The translations under genes and the position numbers were made by a program. The notes beneath the pieces were generated by a model. That model did no database searches. It saw only the letters and a list, made by a program, of their open reading frames with translations, and was not told the origin of the DNA. 49,309 nucleotides of DNA from Chromera velia (lineage: Eukaryota > Sar > Chromeraceae): positions 1 through 49,309 of the forward strand of contig JAHBMJ010003871.1 in NCBI GenBank assembly GCA_018398765.1. The letters run 5' to 3'. Position 1 is the first letter of the stretch; each line of letters starts with the position of its first letter. Shown here in pieces: positions 32,728-46,280 of the stretch.

Positions 32728-34802
32728 GTGTCAACAGACAAACAGACAAACTATACACTCACACACACACACACACACACACACACGGACATTTACGTGG
32801 GATGCACGCGGACATAGACGTGGGATGGATTCGGCAAAGGATGCTGGTTATCAGGCAAACCGCCAGCGTCCTTCGATCTAGCCAGTGCTTGTTTCCTCAT
32901 TTCACTTTTGAGACTGCCTCCTAACCTGTGTCCACGTCCCTTCCTCTCTCCGTGAGGTGTCGGGTTTGTCTTGCTCCAACAACTGTCTTTCTCTGTCTCT
33001 TCATTTTTGCCTTCCTGTCTCTGGTTCTTGACACAGACTGACACTCTAAGGCTCGAAAAAAAAATACCGTCGGTGAGTAAATGAATGCAGGACCAAATTC
33101 CGACTCTCCGTGGTTGATGCTGAAGGGAAGCCTCGCGCTTGGTACGGAATGGCAGCAATCGATCGCACGGGAATCCTCAAACATGGCGAGGTTTTCGTCA
33201 AGGTGCGTCTGTGTGGTAGGTGAGGTGGTGTTCGCAGGTGTGAGTGCAGAGAGGTAGCTGGGGGAGTCTTTGGAAAGAAGGGGGCACAAATGCAAGCTTT
33301 TGCTGTGCGTGGAGCTGCTCTTCGGCATCAGGCATCATCAGTCGTGCAAGACGACAGGCAGACAGACACCTCTGTCTGCCTCAAAGGCCACTCTCTTGTT
33401 TTCCGTGCGTCTTCACCTGCTGTTCGCCCTTTCTTCTCTTTTGTACAGGTTCCCCATGATCTCCCTGGCAGTGGGAGAACTGAAAGGCGGCCCCTGACTG
33501 GACGTATCGCCATCTGGAAGCACCCCATCTACAAGGCAGCAGGTGAGACTGTGTGTCATGCAGGTTTACGCTTGTTTGACAACTGCATGCGGGGTGAGAT
33601 TCCGAAGCTAGGGGGGCTGGGGCCACTCTTGCCCTTCTCTCACTCCCCAAGAATACGGTGCTCTGTTTTTGCGGGCTTTCTCTCTCTTTTTCAACAACCT
33701 TTCACCCCACTAGAATGCCCTCTTTCTTTCTTTCTTTCTTTCTTTCTGTTCGTTTATGCCGCATGCAGGTGTCCGAACCGTCATTGCCGTCGACGACGAG
33801 CGACTGCACCACTACGAGTCCGAAATCGTCTTTTCGGCACAGGGGCCGAGCCCGAAGCTGTCGGAGGCCTCGGGTGCAGATGCCGATGGAGACCTTATCG
33901 GCTTCACGAACCATCCTGATCTGATTCCCCAGGAAGAGAAGATCAAGAAAACGTGTCGGGATCTGGAGGAGGAGACAGAGACTGTGGAGACCAAGGAAGC
34001 TGCAGCTGCGGAATCCGAAAGCGGTGAGTGTAAGAGAACCACGTGGCTTGTCTGAGGTGTGCCCGCCTGCTTTGCTTTGTTGCGGAATGGATTTATCATG
34101 CACACCGTGTGAGTGCTGTGGGAGGGATGAGTCTCTGTCTCTTGCAACTATGCCGTCTGTCATTCTGTGTCCTTCCTCGTGTGTTTGCAGTTGTGGACGC
34201 GACGCAGGCAGGTGGAGGAAACTCGAGGGGAGTGCTCAGTTGGATCCTTCGTCCTCTGACCTTGTGCATGCGGAGGCGCCGTCCTCTCTTCAACGACGTT
34301 CACTGGGATCTGACAGCGGAGCTCCACCAGAACTCATTGGGTGAGTCGAGCAGCAAGTCTGTGCCGCTTGGGGAAGCCAGCTCTTTTTCCCTGCTAATGC
34401 GATGCATTCCCATTCCCTCGGTCCGTTTTGTTGCCTCTTTCCATATCACGTCTATATCGAAGCTCGTCAATGTGCCTTTTGAACCGGTCTCTTCGCCTAA
34501 AGGGCTTTGCCTCTCTCCTTGCCACGTGTCTTTCTTCCTTCAGGTCTTGTGGACTGGCAAGTGATGCAGCGGTAGGTCGTTTCATTATTTGCTCTTCTTT
34601 TTGGTGCACCTAGACCGCTCATATTGTTCGTGAGCAGAACAACTTTTCCTTTCCATGCGTGCTTCTCTGAACCGTCACAGTGGCTCTGTGTATGTGCGTC
34701 CGTGCGTGCGTGTGTGCCTGTGTATGTTCGTCCGTGTGTGCGTGTGTGCCTGTGTATGTGCGTGCGTGCGTACGTGCATGCTTGCGTGCTTGTGTGTTTG
34801 CG

Positions 34803-34838
<36 letters not shown>

Positions 34839-37167
34839 CGTTTGTCTGTTCGTCCGGCACCGATTCTCTACCTCTCGCGTAAGCTGTTTAGGATTTGAGT
34901 TCTGAATCAACATATTGGAATACTCTCCATATCAATATTGTTCCGTAGAGCGCCCAGGTACTCTCTTCCTTGCTTGCTTGCGCCTGTGTGCAGGGCGGGG
35001 TTGTGCACAGATGAGAATCTCGAGGGTGAGGAGTGGAACAACATCTGCGAGGTGGCAGCTGACCTCGCACAAGACGCACTAGATGTTGTGAAGACCGGAA
35101 AGGCCGTGACAAGGGAACACATCAAGGAGAAGATCGTGCAGAAGTCAGTCGGTATTGCTTTTCGTACATGGGTGCTTGTTTGATGTTCTTCGAATCTGCG
35201 TGTTCCATTGCCGCATAGGACAAGATCGCGCCATACATAGCGGGATGTTTTGGGGTTTTCGTGTTCCGTTCTTCCACTTCTCTTCAATGACGCTCACAGC
35301 GAATCGGTTTTCTATGTTTCCGACCTGCTGTTTGTTGCTGCGCTTGCTTTCCTCGATTGGTGTGCAGGTTCAGCTGGCCGAGAATCAAGTGTGATGTTTT
35401 GGTCGAACATTCGGTGGGGAGGAAGTGCGTCTGGGACTTCATGGCGGCCAGAGACGAAGAATTGGCCCTGATCAATGAAGTCGATGAGAAAAAGCAGTGC
35501 GTACACAAGAGCCACTGCTTTCTGGCGTCTTTGGTCGAAAAGGCTGTCGAGGTGAGTGATCCGAATGGCAGGCTTCACAGAATGATGCTTTGGAGCCGTA
35601 CTCCTCATTTCTTCTTGAGGATGATACCAAAATTCACACATTCGCAGTGTCAAAAAATCGCAATATCGTGTAACCCGAAAGCCAGACCTGAATTGCTCAA
35701 TTGAGCCAGTCTTTGTGACTCCACGTCTTCTGACTGCAGCATGCGGAGAAGCTTCTTGACCCAAGTGCAAAGGACCCAGAGATGGCATTCTTGTGGGACG
35801 ATAGTCGGGACCCCCTCGAGGCCTTGTGGCAACAGGAAACTGCAGGGGGAGACCTGGGAGAGGAGTCCGCAGACGCCAGGCTCAAACGGGCGAATGACTT
35901 TTTCTTCAACACTGTACGCCCCAAGTCGATCAAAGTCAGTCAGCTGGGAGAGAGAGCGCTCACACAGCTGAATGTAGCTCACTGCAGTTCGATGAGATGC
36001 TCTGGGAGGTGTAGTGTTCTGCAGCGTCTTCTGTCTTTCTCTATCTGCAGAGGCCTAGTAGCCTGGATCTTCCCCTCTTGTGTCCTCCTTGAGTCTCTTC
36101 TCTTTGCGACACGGATGCAGGCGATGAGGTCCAAACCCGAGAATGACAGAGAGAGAGTCGAGAAGGACAAAATGGAGAAGCTGCTGGGCATACAACTCCC
36201 AGACATTGAGGAGAAGACCGAGGAAATGCAGGCCTCCATAGACACCGCAGAGGCAGAGAGGAGGGGGGACGTGCGGATGTCGGACATCGTGCAGACGGGC
36301 TCCGACCTGAAGTGGACTGGGTGGGACGACTTCATTCAAGAGGTCAGTGGGTCGCGGGGTCTGCCAGATCATGTTGTAGTCTGCCGCTTTGCAGGATAGT
36401 GCTGTATGGAAGGGACACGCACATTCACGTGCATGTATGTACACTCTCAAACCTTAAGGCAAAAAAGAGAGTATGAGCGAAAGAGTCGTCTTTTCAGCTT
36501 ATTACAGCCCCATCACAAAGGCTTCACGGAGCTGTAGAGAAGAGACTACCATTTTTTTGCGTTGCTTTGTTTGCAGGCGCGTGCAGAATTTCTGGAGATT
36601 TCGAGGCAACGCGCGGCTGAGAGGGAGGACCCTGATGAAGACCGTGAGGCTGAGCGATTTGCACTGGCTTGCTACATGGCTCAGGTGAGCTCCTCCTTTA
36701 AATTTTCTTTCGCTACGCTGGAACTCCTGTATCAAATTTGGTGTTCATTTCAGTCTCTCTGTCTCTAGCTCCCGTCGCTTCCTAAGTTTTTCGTTTTTTC
36801 GTGAATACATGGCAAAACCGAAAACTTCTGCACATACATGCTTGCAAGAAGGAACAATTGGTGCGATATGACTGTCACCCAACCCCGCGTCTACATTCTT
36901 TGTGCACAGAAGCGAGGGCGAAAGCATCCAAAGGCCAATCCCAAGGCGGAGAAGGAGGACCGGCAGTGGCCGATGAAATCCTGTCTCTGGTTCCCTCACT
37001 CCATCGCCTGTGAGGAGCTGGTCAGAATGCTCGAGCGAGAGAACGCGACCCAGGACGACCAACCTACGGGTGCCCCTGAATCAGATGCTGCGGTGCACGA
37101 CTGGTTTGTCGAGGGGCTGCTCGATGCTGCGGCTCTGTGGGCTGCCTGCTGCGTCTTTCGTGAGTGA
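30578..37167 (+). CDS. RNA-dependent RNA polymerase of the eukaryotic silencing (RDR/QDE-1) family
   Basis: Sixteen exons whose phases all join: 30578-30872, 30962-31383, 31586-31702, 32138-32259, 32449-32628, 33091-33202, 33449-33542, 33769-34023, 34191-34340, 34544-34571, 34994-35143, 35368-35551, 35740-35934, 36121-36342, 36577-36684 and 36910-37167 (963 aa, TGA). Family marks in order: [81 protein letters not shown] (the DxDGD metal-binding loop, about residues 485-489), LDVVKTG and a C-terminal [14 protein letters not shown]. Such enzymes copy RNA into double-stranded RNA for small-RNA pathways. The part before residue 99 shows little family likeness, so the N-terminus may be short or incomplete. 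An alternative first exon 30391-30471 joins 30557 in phase. Exon 5 could instead end at 32595. Confidence 0.9.
32635..32787 (+). repeat. (CA)n-(GA)n-(CA)n compound microsatellite
   Basis: Lies in the RdRP intron that follows exon 5, beginning within 10 bp of the donor. Confidence 0.9.
33769..34023 (+). other. Catalytic-loop exon of the RdRP
   Basis: Encodes [22 protein letters not shown] and [11 protein letters not shown]. The three Asp of DxDGD coordinate catalytic metal in this family, where DLDGD is usual. Directly after [10 protein letters not shown] comes an acidic stretch ([20 protein letters not shown]) that I do not expect at this point in family members. Confidence 0.85.
34690..34835 (+). 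repeat. TG/TGCG-rich microsatellite
   Basis: Imperfect CGTG/TGTG units ending in a (TG)n run within an RdRP intron. Confidence 0.85.
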
Positions 37168-38684
37168 GACAGGCAGATGAGGAGTGTGGGGGAGCTGGCC
37201 AGGGAACCCGGGCTCCTCACCAAGTCTGCGAATTCAATTTCTTTTGTTGTTTCGCCTCGTTTGCGATGTCTCAGGGAAGTGTCTGGAGAGTAAACTCAAA
37301 GGAAGGATGAGTGTTTGGGCTTATGGGCCAGGCTTGTGGCGCGTGAATGCACCCGCACCTGGCTGTACTAGTGGCGCTTTGTTTAGTACTTAACAAATCT
37401 TTCGAACAGCCAGAGGCCCAAAGAAAGGTCTTGGCCTGGTCATGTCATTGAGCGCATCCACCTTTGCTTTTCTGACCTTGTAGCCATTTCATGATCGCGT
37501 CGCGGCGCCGAGACAAACGCAAAGATCAAAACAAATACTTATGTGAAACGCATGGCCATCCGGATAACAGATATGCATATGAAAAGTTTGGGCATACAAA
37601 TAAAAACTTACCTTAGAACTTTCCCCACTACGGTTCATACACGGTTCTCCGGGAACTTCTCCCTTCGGTGCTCCCTATAGCTTGTAGTACACGGTTTACT
37701 TTACTTGGCTTGTTTTTTATTTTGTATATTATATTCTGTTGTGCGAGCACTAGTGCGAGCACTTTATCTTTTTATACCTTTGGCCAATCTTTTGAATATA
37801 GAAATATGACATGATGAAAACTTAGTTAAATGTGAAGGCAACTATATAATGTTGTCGAATGTAATCAAATTTAAATTACAAAAAAAAAAACACTTAATTC
37901 TGTTAATGAAAAAAATATGGGTCAACCTATCAGGGGACGTTAACAATTTCTATATGTTTTGGATTGTTAAATTAAAACAAACATTAAGATTAGGATTTAT
38001 GTTCCAGGTTTGTCCTGAGGTCCACTGCCCGGGATGACTGCCGGCCGGAGGGCGGCTTCCACCGTTCAAAATGTTAATGACTTAAACCAAAAACATGTCT
38101 GACTGCTATGTCAAAACTTAACTCAAAAATGAAATTTTACCTAGAATTTTACAGGACTAGCTGTTTAAATTCATGCAGTCCAAAATTTGATATTTTCTTT
38201 TTTTAATGAATATACAACTCATTCAAAACTTAAGTAAACTTCAAATTTGAATTAAGTTTAACTTTTTATAAATTATTATTTTAATCATATCAACAATTAA
38301 AGTGAATTATTAAAAGCAGTTCACAATCAATCAATCAAATTAATCAATACTAGACAATGTTAGACAGACATTGATGAATCACAGCTTGAGCAAAAAAAAA
38401 AAAGAGTTTAACTCTAGAGTTGACTTTTGAATTCCACTATAGCTTTTACAATGCATGGACTATGCAAATAAAAAAAATATTTATTAATATGTCTCTTGTG
38501 AGAAACTCTAACATTATCAAGAAATAGGGCTGAACCATTCAATGAAGCCAAAATGGATATCAATCATACTGAACAGCTATTTGTTTCCCCGCCCGTTGGT
38601 CCCGGAAAGCCCCTTGAGCTGTTTGCGGAATGATCCGAATCTCTCCAGGCTTTCTATTGATGCACTCGTGTCTTCTTGAGACCC
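37168..38684. other. AT-rich intergenic region between convergent genes
   Basis: 1.5 kb between the stop codons of the RdRP and calpain genes, with no supported exon. Composition is much more AT-rich than in the genes, apart from a short GC-rich patch near 38010-38060. TTTATT at 38480-38485 (AATAAA on the minus strand) lies about 200 bp past the calpain stop and may be its poly-A signal. Confidence 0.5.
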
Positions 38685-41245
38685 TCACGTCACTTCTTCA
38701 ATCTCAAACCTTCTGTGGTTGGTCGAGAGACGAAGCATGAAGTCTCCAAGCTTACCAGGCTGCAAAGTAGACAGCAGGGGGGGGGTTTGAGGTTGGAAGA
38801 AAGAAAAAAAGAAGACGGAGGGAAAGAGAAACAAAAAAGGAAGGAAAGAAGGAAGGAAAGAAGGGCGACAAGACAAGAAACAATGAGAGAACAAAAGATT
38901 GAAGCAGCCAATTTGGATAAAGAGGAGAGCCCATATTCCGAAAGATAAAAAGGAACGAATATTTCGAAAAAAGAAGAGAAAAAAACACAAACAAACATCT
39001 CTGGTGAAATTCCTCTGGCACAGCGGAAATGTCCATTGCTTAGTACCACCTCACTTCCGCCCCCTTCTACCACCCTATTGGATCAGGAAGAGACCAATTG
39101 ACTGACACGGACACAAGCAAACACCACAGAAACGCAAAAAGCCAAGCAAGCGGTCACTGCAGAAAGCCCACCTGGTATGTGCAGCAGAGGATGGTGTGGG
39201 GAACGTTGTCGTCTGTCACATCCAAGGTCAGCTCCTGCAGATAATGTTGAAAAGCATCAAAAGAAAGATTCATGCTAGAAATGATCTTTCTGAGAAGAAT
39301 CAGTGCACTCCTCAGTTTTGGAATGGCGTTGGCCTACGAGGGATTTTGACTCGCAAGCGAGTGTAGCTGTCTTTTGGAAAAGCTACTGAGATTGTACTTT
39401 CTCCCTCAACTATGACAATGAGGGTTGAAGATGGAGAGACGCGTTGGGATGGGGGGGATTGGGAAATCGGCAGGACAAAACATGTCCGTCCAATAGGTGA
39501 AACAAATTCTCGGGGCAGCGAAGGATTGCCAAAACAAAACGCGTCAGCATTACAGAGCAGGAAACAGTGAGTGCCAAACGTAAAAACTCCACGGATGTGG
39601 GTACATCCCGAAGGAATGCCGAGAAGCCGGCGCCATCAAGATTTGTTCAGACAGTACGGCCTTCAAATGGAAGACGCCCAGGAATTCATGAGCAAGCACT
39701 CTGACAGCTCGCCGTCTATTCACTCACGAATATGATCTTACATGAGTACTCCCATGCATGCGCAAACGAAACTTTTCGCTCCTTTCTCCATCTCCTTTGC
39801 TCTCTGCCTCTCCACTGTACAAGTACACGTTCGAACACAAAGACACGCACATTCGTCTGAAGCATCATCTGAAAATTCAATTCGTCCCCCAGACCCACCA
39901 AAGAGTTCTCATGTCCCGGAAGGAAGGGCGTCTCTGCCTCGATGTGTCGAATGTCGATCTCCGTCCCTCGCAACACGTAGAACGCCATCATCGCACCCAC
40001 ATTGTCCTGAAAATATCACGGCAAGGCATATATTAATACAATGCTTTCATAAATGAGAACACATGCTTGACCGAGAGAAGAATCATCGACATTTCTGCAG
40101 CAGAGTGGAGACGGCACTGAGGGTCCTGCCGGTGAAGAATCTGGTCTTTTCCCAAGTCAATGGACCAGGCGTCAAGGTAGACCAATACGGAACTCTCCAG
40201 GGAAAAATGGACTGACAAACGCAAGAGACAACGCTACGACCGACAGAAGAACAACGAGCTCACTCCGCCACTCACCTGAGCAACGGTCTTCCTCCAGGGT
40301 TTGTCCAGTCTTGCGAGAGTGATGGTGATGTGGATCGTCTGCAAGGATCAAGAGTGCAAGAAGGATTGAAAGACGAAAGTGCGATCGGATGAGGGTAACA
40401 CCAGAACGAAAGAAACGCAAAACTCGGTCACAAACATTTCATGGAAAGAAGTGCTGATTGCGACTTGCACCACATCCTTTCAGACGGAGTCAGTGAAGTC
40501 TAGCAGAACACAAACTGAATGAACAGACAGACCTCGTAGACCGTGAGAAGAAACTTCGGGTTCCTCTTCCACGTCTGGTTCTTGGCTGCACTCATGCACA
40601 CATAGGCACAGAAAGACAAGGGGGGGCAGGAGGAAGTCGGAAGTATGAAGGGGGAAGGCAAAAGATTGAAGGAGTTTCGTTTTTTCTTTGTCTTTCTCTC
40701 TGCCCTTCTCTTCTTTGCTGTCTTTTGTTTCTTCTCTGCACTTTGAGATGTGACGGTCGAAGGAAGGGTACTTTGCGGCACAAATGAGGCATGATCACTC
40801 AGCACTTGCGGACGGAAAGACAAAAGCATCACGGAGGTCTCTTGAAGGAAGGCCCAAATCACTCACTACATAAGGCAGGAAGAAAAAGAAAGAGAAAGGG
40901 GAAGGACGCACGATTGATCTCGTATGGTGGATGAAACAGATGACACCCTCCCGCAGTTGCAGCAGTCCTGCAGGAACGTACACACACGTGAAAATAGAGG
41001 GAGGGAGCACAAAGTAGAAAGTACACAATCGTGTGCCAAGTAAGGCGGCTGTCTGTCTCTTTGTAAGTCTTTTTATTTCTCTTTGTCTGTATGTCTTTAC
41101 CGCTCCCCCCCCTGTTCTCTTGCATGTTGTAGACGTGAAACGAAAAAAAAAGAAAACATCACACAGAAAAGAAGCGGAAAAGAAAGATACAGTAAGTTGC
41201 CCCTCTTTGCACGCAAATGAAAACCTCAAAGATTCCCTGCTTTCC

Positions 41246-41278
<33 letters not shown>

Positions 41279-44200
41279 ACTGACTGACTGACTGACTGAC
41301 CACTGGCTGATGAGGACCACATTTGTTGCCTCGTCGAGTTTCACCGCGTCCTTCAGGGGCCTGTCAGCGTGGATGCTGCAGGGAGGGAACGTGCGACGGA
41401 TAAGAACCATGTGTCTCAAGCAGCAATCCAAACTCATCCGAATTCACTGAAGAGCAGGCGCGAGAAAGCCAGGCATGATGGGCTGGACGGTCTTGGCGAA
41501 CAGAAATAAAGAGAGAGAACGCCGTTCAGATTTCACGAGTCGTTCACTACTTCACTCTGTCTATCTATCAGTGGTCTGTCTTCAGTCTGTCTGTCTGAGA
41601 GTGTTGGTGAAAACGTGGAGCTCCCAAATTCTGCAGGCATCTGAGTTTTGAGGAATCAAATGCTGAGAGAATTTCAACAAAAGAGGGAAAGCAGCTGAAT
41701 ACCTGCGTGGTGCTCTCTGCAATTGTCCCTGTGACGGAAAAGCACAAATAATCAGACAACCGACTGACTCACTTACTGACTGACTGACCGCATAGTGAAT
41801 GTCCCAATCGCCCCAGGGTCCTGTAGAGTCGGGACAACCACCAGCGGTCCCTGTTGTGGCGTGACCTTCAGGTGCATGCAGGCCCAGTCCTCGTGTGCGT
41901 AGGAGGACTCCTGCCAGAGGTCCGTGTGGAGAATCTGGAGCTTCCGAAGGGCGCGGCCGATCTCGGGAGGGGGCTCGTTGGCCAGGGGGGACTTGTCGCG
42001 CTCCGCTCCTTTCTTTCTGCGGAAAGAGAAAAGAGATAGGGGGGATGAAAGCGGAAAAAACTCCATCCGTATACTCATTTTTATATTGCATCGCCATGTA
42101 CTCATTGCGAGAAGGTTCTTACCGAATACGACTGAGAGAGCTGTGGACATCGAAATATCGTCTTGCACAAAACTGACAGTCTGCTAAGTGAAAAGATATT
42201 GTGTTGTTGAGTCATGCAGTGTCTCAGAGAAAGAGATAGTCTTGCATGCGTCCTTTAAAAAGCCGGTTTTGGGTGACTTAGAAACAAGGGCAACCTTTCT
42301 GTAAGGAAGGACGACGGCAGAGAAAGAGAGCACATTGACAAAGAAAGGGCAGAGACATACGCACAGAGAGAAAGAGAAGTAAGTATAAGAACTCACACAG
42401 TGGTCGCTTTTGTCGCCAGCAATGCCCCTCCTCTCTTTTTGGGCATTTCAGAAGAGGAGTGCAATCGGGTGATCCCCAGGCCCAACTGCAGGCAGTGGGT
42501 TGTTGGTTGTTCATCAAACATTTGCACATTCAGACTTTCGAAGGATCATTCTGCCCTAAAAGATCCACTGGAAAAAGCTGAAAAGAGGTCAGTGTTGATT
42601 CGGTAGGAACGGACGGAAAGCCAGCGGAACGACGATCCGGTGGAATTGAATCAAGACGCAAGTCAAGACAGGCCGCAAATTTGTAGATGTGCTCACTGAA
42701 CAGACTCAACTGACGGCCTGGCTTTCCCTTCTGCTCTTCTTGATGCTTCTCTCCAGGACGATCTTGACGACGGTTGGCTTCTTGAAGTTCAAAATCAACT
42801 GAGGGTTGCGGGCCCACAGGATGTTCTCTGCTCCTGTACGCTTGTGCCGCCTTCCTCCTGCGGACTCCAGACGCCACTCGGCCTGCACACACCCAACAGA
42901 TTTGGTTACTCTGTGCTGTCTTGTGTCGAGTCGACGGCCCAACGTACAGATGCGTGAATCCGAACAATGAATGGACTAGCCAATGAACTGTTGGTGCAAG
43001 AACTAGATGCAAGAACGATTCGATTCAGTCATGTAAAGCAAGAAGGAAAACAGAGGATTCCCTCAAATGACGACATACAAGGAGAGACAAATGCATTGTA
43101 TTGTTCAAACACTTTGAAGAACCACATCGATAGAGGGTTCATTGATTGGTTCATTGTACAATCACAGCAGCGTGAATGCAATCTCAGTCATGCATGCACC
43201 TGTTTGTATGTCTGCGCAAGTCCATCCCTTGATTAAAGTCTCAGGGCAGTCACCATTCTCTTACTTTCCAGAGAGGTGCCACCCACCTTGAAGTGTCTGT
43301 GCCAGGGAGCCGAGAATGCGTCCAGTGCAAACTTCTCTGACGCAAAGAGCCTCAGGAAGAACTTGTGCCTCAGAGTCGTGTCGATCTTCGGACTGTCCTG
43401 GTAGCACACCAGCACGAACGAGTTCCCAGACCTGAGGGAAGAAAAGAGGGAGACACACACAATGGTGAAACATTCAAACATAAGATACAGACAGATCCGA
43501 ACTTTCATTTTGCCAATCAGTTCCTGCCTCCCCTCCCCTCTGGGAAAGAAATGACCTTTTCGGGTCCACCGCCAGTTCCAGTGTCACCTCTCTCCTTGGC
43601 ACCTTCTCGTCCCCTTGCTGTACTGCCATCCCGACGATGTCCGCCTCGTTGCACTCCCACAGTCGGCTTTGGTTCTGCAGACAGAAAGGGAAAGAAACAA
43701 ATCAATTTGGAGAATCAATAAAGCATTCATTCTCTCGAGGGAGACAGGAGAGTCGAAAGTCAGGCCGAGGAGGTCAGAACCGTCCCCTCCATTAAGTTGA
43801 ATCGGGTCGCATGACTGACGAAGCGAGCTGTGAGCCATTGCTCAATCCAACGCTCAAGTAGTTGAGGGCAGCGGGGTGTTGCCCCTCTTCTTTTTCACAC
43901 TTCTCCTCCCTAACGTTCTCTCGTTTTCTCTGTCTATGTTCTCCCCCCTCCCTCTCCCATTCCCCCCCAACTGACACACCTTGACAGAGATCAGAACGAA
44001 ATTGACAGGCAGATGTGCGACTGCCTCTGACTGGCAGAGGGAGATGAAGAGGGTGGTCGTCTTCTTGGCGTGGAGGGTCAGGCGGAATTGGGGATTGTTG
44101 AACCACCTGCAAGGGTGCAAGAATGCGTGCGTTCAGTGAGGCCGTGTTTCGTCACATGTAGGAGAGTGGAAGAATGCAAAAAAAATGCACGAGAAGGGAA

Positions 44201-44915
44201 TGCGGAAATTAAGGAGGAAGAGGATGTGTGAAATCTGACAGACAGAAAGTGACGGAAAGAAAAAGAAAAAACGCTGAAAGCCATCGGTCACGATACATTC
44301 GATCCTGCTCGTGTACTTTACTTTTGTTCTTGCTTCCTTCCACGAGGAAAAGCGAACAATCATTTTCTTCTGCCTTCTTGTGCGCGACTGAGCCTGAATG
44401 CCTCCCCGTCTGCCTGCCTGCCTGCCTGCCTGCCTGCGTGACTGACTGACTGACTTGGGATCAGGGTCTGTCGTTGCAGGTGCGGAGGGAGAGTCTTTCA
44501 GATACCCTGCCCCGGTCACTGCGGTCCCCGCGCCTGTCACCGCTGTGTATGTCGACTCTGCAAGCACCAAGCCGAACAAAGACCAAGCAATTCAGAAAGC
44601 ACGCGTAGGTGTGAGACACCGATGATCCAATGACACGAACGTCTAGTTGTCCATCCCCTCCTGACAAAAATTGCTACTTGGAACAAGAACGCCGACGCAG
44701 ACAGTAGTCGGAACGCTGACTGACTTGCGTCGTCGTCTCCCCCCACGGTTCCGTCGGCAACGCTCCTCGCAGTTCTTCTGCAAACACGAAACAAAAAGAA
44801 AGTGTCTTCCGGAGAGAAGGACGAAAAAGAAAACTTTTGCCGCAAAACTGGAGACCACGCAGAGCGAGCTGATGCATTCCGCGCCACCAAAGGGACGGAG
44901 AGCGAGAGACGTAGG

Positions 44916-44946
<31 letters not shown>

Positions 44947-46236
44947 CGAGAGAGAGAGAGGGTGGGTGGAGCGAGAGAGAGAGAGAGAGGGGAAGAAGAA
45001 GGAAAAGAAGACTCCTCATTACTATTCAAGACACTACAAACACCAAACAGGACTGACACTGTCGCTGCCATGTGTGACGCTGCATCGCTCGGTTCCCCCC
45101 CTGCGACTGTGTTCATTGTCGCTCCCAGACTCAGACCCGTGGCAGCTGTCGCGTTCAGGTTCGTCACCCCCGTGGCGTTCAGGTTCGGGTTCGGTTGGTC
45201 TTTGGGCTGCGTGAAGCACCGGGGAGGGCCCGCAGCTGCCAGGCCGTGCCACATGGAGGGGGTGACTGCTTGGGAGTATCTGGCAGGGAAGAGCCTGCAG
45301 GCAGAAAGAAGGCACAAAAGGAAAGTCAGGGCCTCAGGGGTGACCTGGAACGAAGTGGAAAACAAGGAGAAAAGCTGAAGCGTGACGTTTCTCAATTTGA
45401 CGGGTCTCCTCTGCATAACCTCTTTTTCTGACACGCTGACTCCTTTCGCGTTTTCTCTTTCTTCACCCCCCTCCCTCTTTTGGTACCCTTACACGACTAC
45501 CCCACCCTCCCACCTGCACACATAGAACTTGTTGTACACCTCTGCCCAGTCCTCGAAGCGCATCCACCATGTGCCGTCGGGTCCGAATTGGTATCCCAGT
45601 CTCTCCTTCAACTCTGGGTAGTTGTTCCACATGATGTCGTTGTCAGCAAACGCACCCTTCCAGTCAGTGTCACCCCAAGGGTTGCGGATCCTGTTTTGAG
45701 GGAGGGAGGGAGGGAAAAAAGAGCCGTCGGATTTGTCTTTGAACAAATTGTCTCTGAATGTGTGTGCGGGGACATCTGTCTGGTATCTCCTTTTTGGCTG
45801 TGATTTGTTTGGATCTTCTTGCAAAGACTTTCTTGCTGCTGGTAATGCGGGTCTGCCAGTCTTCTTTTTTGGTTGTAATTCCTGACAGAGAAACACCTTT
45901 TCTCGAAAAGCAAAGCCAAAAGAGGTTGAAAGAGATGGGTCGAGAATTGGAACTATGAATCGTCAGAACTTCAACTAGATTGAGAACGGTTTGTTCACTC
46001 GCAGAAGGACTGACCTGATCAATCTGAGGTCCTCCACCTCCACCACATCCAGAATCGCATAGGCAGTGTTGTACATGACTCCGTCTGTGCGGTCGATTTC
46101 GTCGTCCTCTGACTCGCACACGCACGCGAGAACACATCCTTGGAGGAAGAACCTGCGCGAAAGAAGAAGCGGAGACGGATGCATGGAGAAGCGTACGGGT
46201 TGCACGTCTCTCTTCCCGCCCCCGCTCTTGTACAGA

Positions 46237-46280
<44 letters not shown>

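Larger units (their letters stand above)
38685..45294 (-). other. Three tandem C2-like (calpain domain III) units, residues 401-987
   Basis: Unit 1: MWHGLAAAGPPRCF, WFNNPQFRLTL and FFLRLFASEK. Unit 2: EWRLESAGGRR, ARNPQLILNF, DWACMHLKV and GTFTMRIHADRP. Unit 3: TAATAGGC, KRNPKFLLTV and GDFMLRLSTN. Each keeps the start-middle-end pattern of calpain domain III, which in known calpains binds lipid or Ca2+ and helps dock the protease. Confidence 0.8.

Noticed and set aside
41703-41716. A 12-14 nt microexon in the calpain gene
   Set aside because: As 14 nt it breaks phase with the next exon. Direct joining of 41789-42016 to 41301-41375 is in phase and gives the expected F-MRIHAD motif. A 12-nt optional form cannot be excluded.
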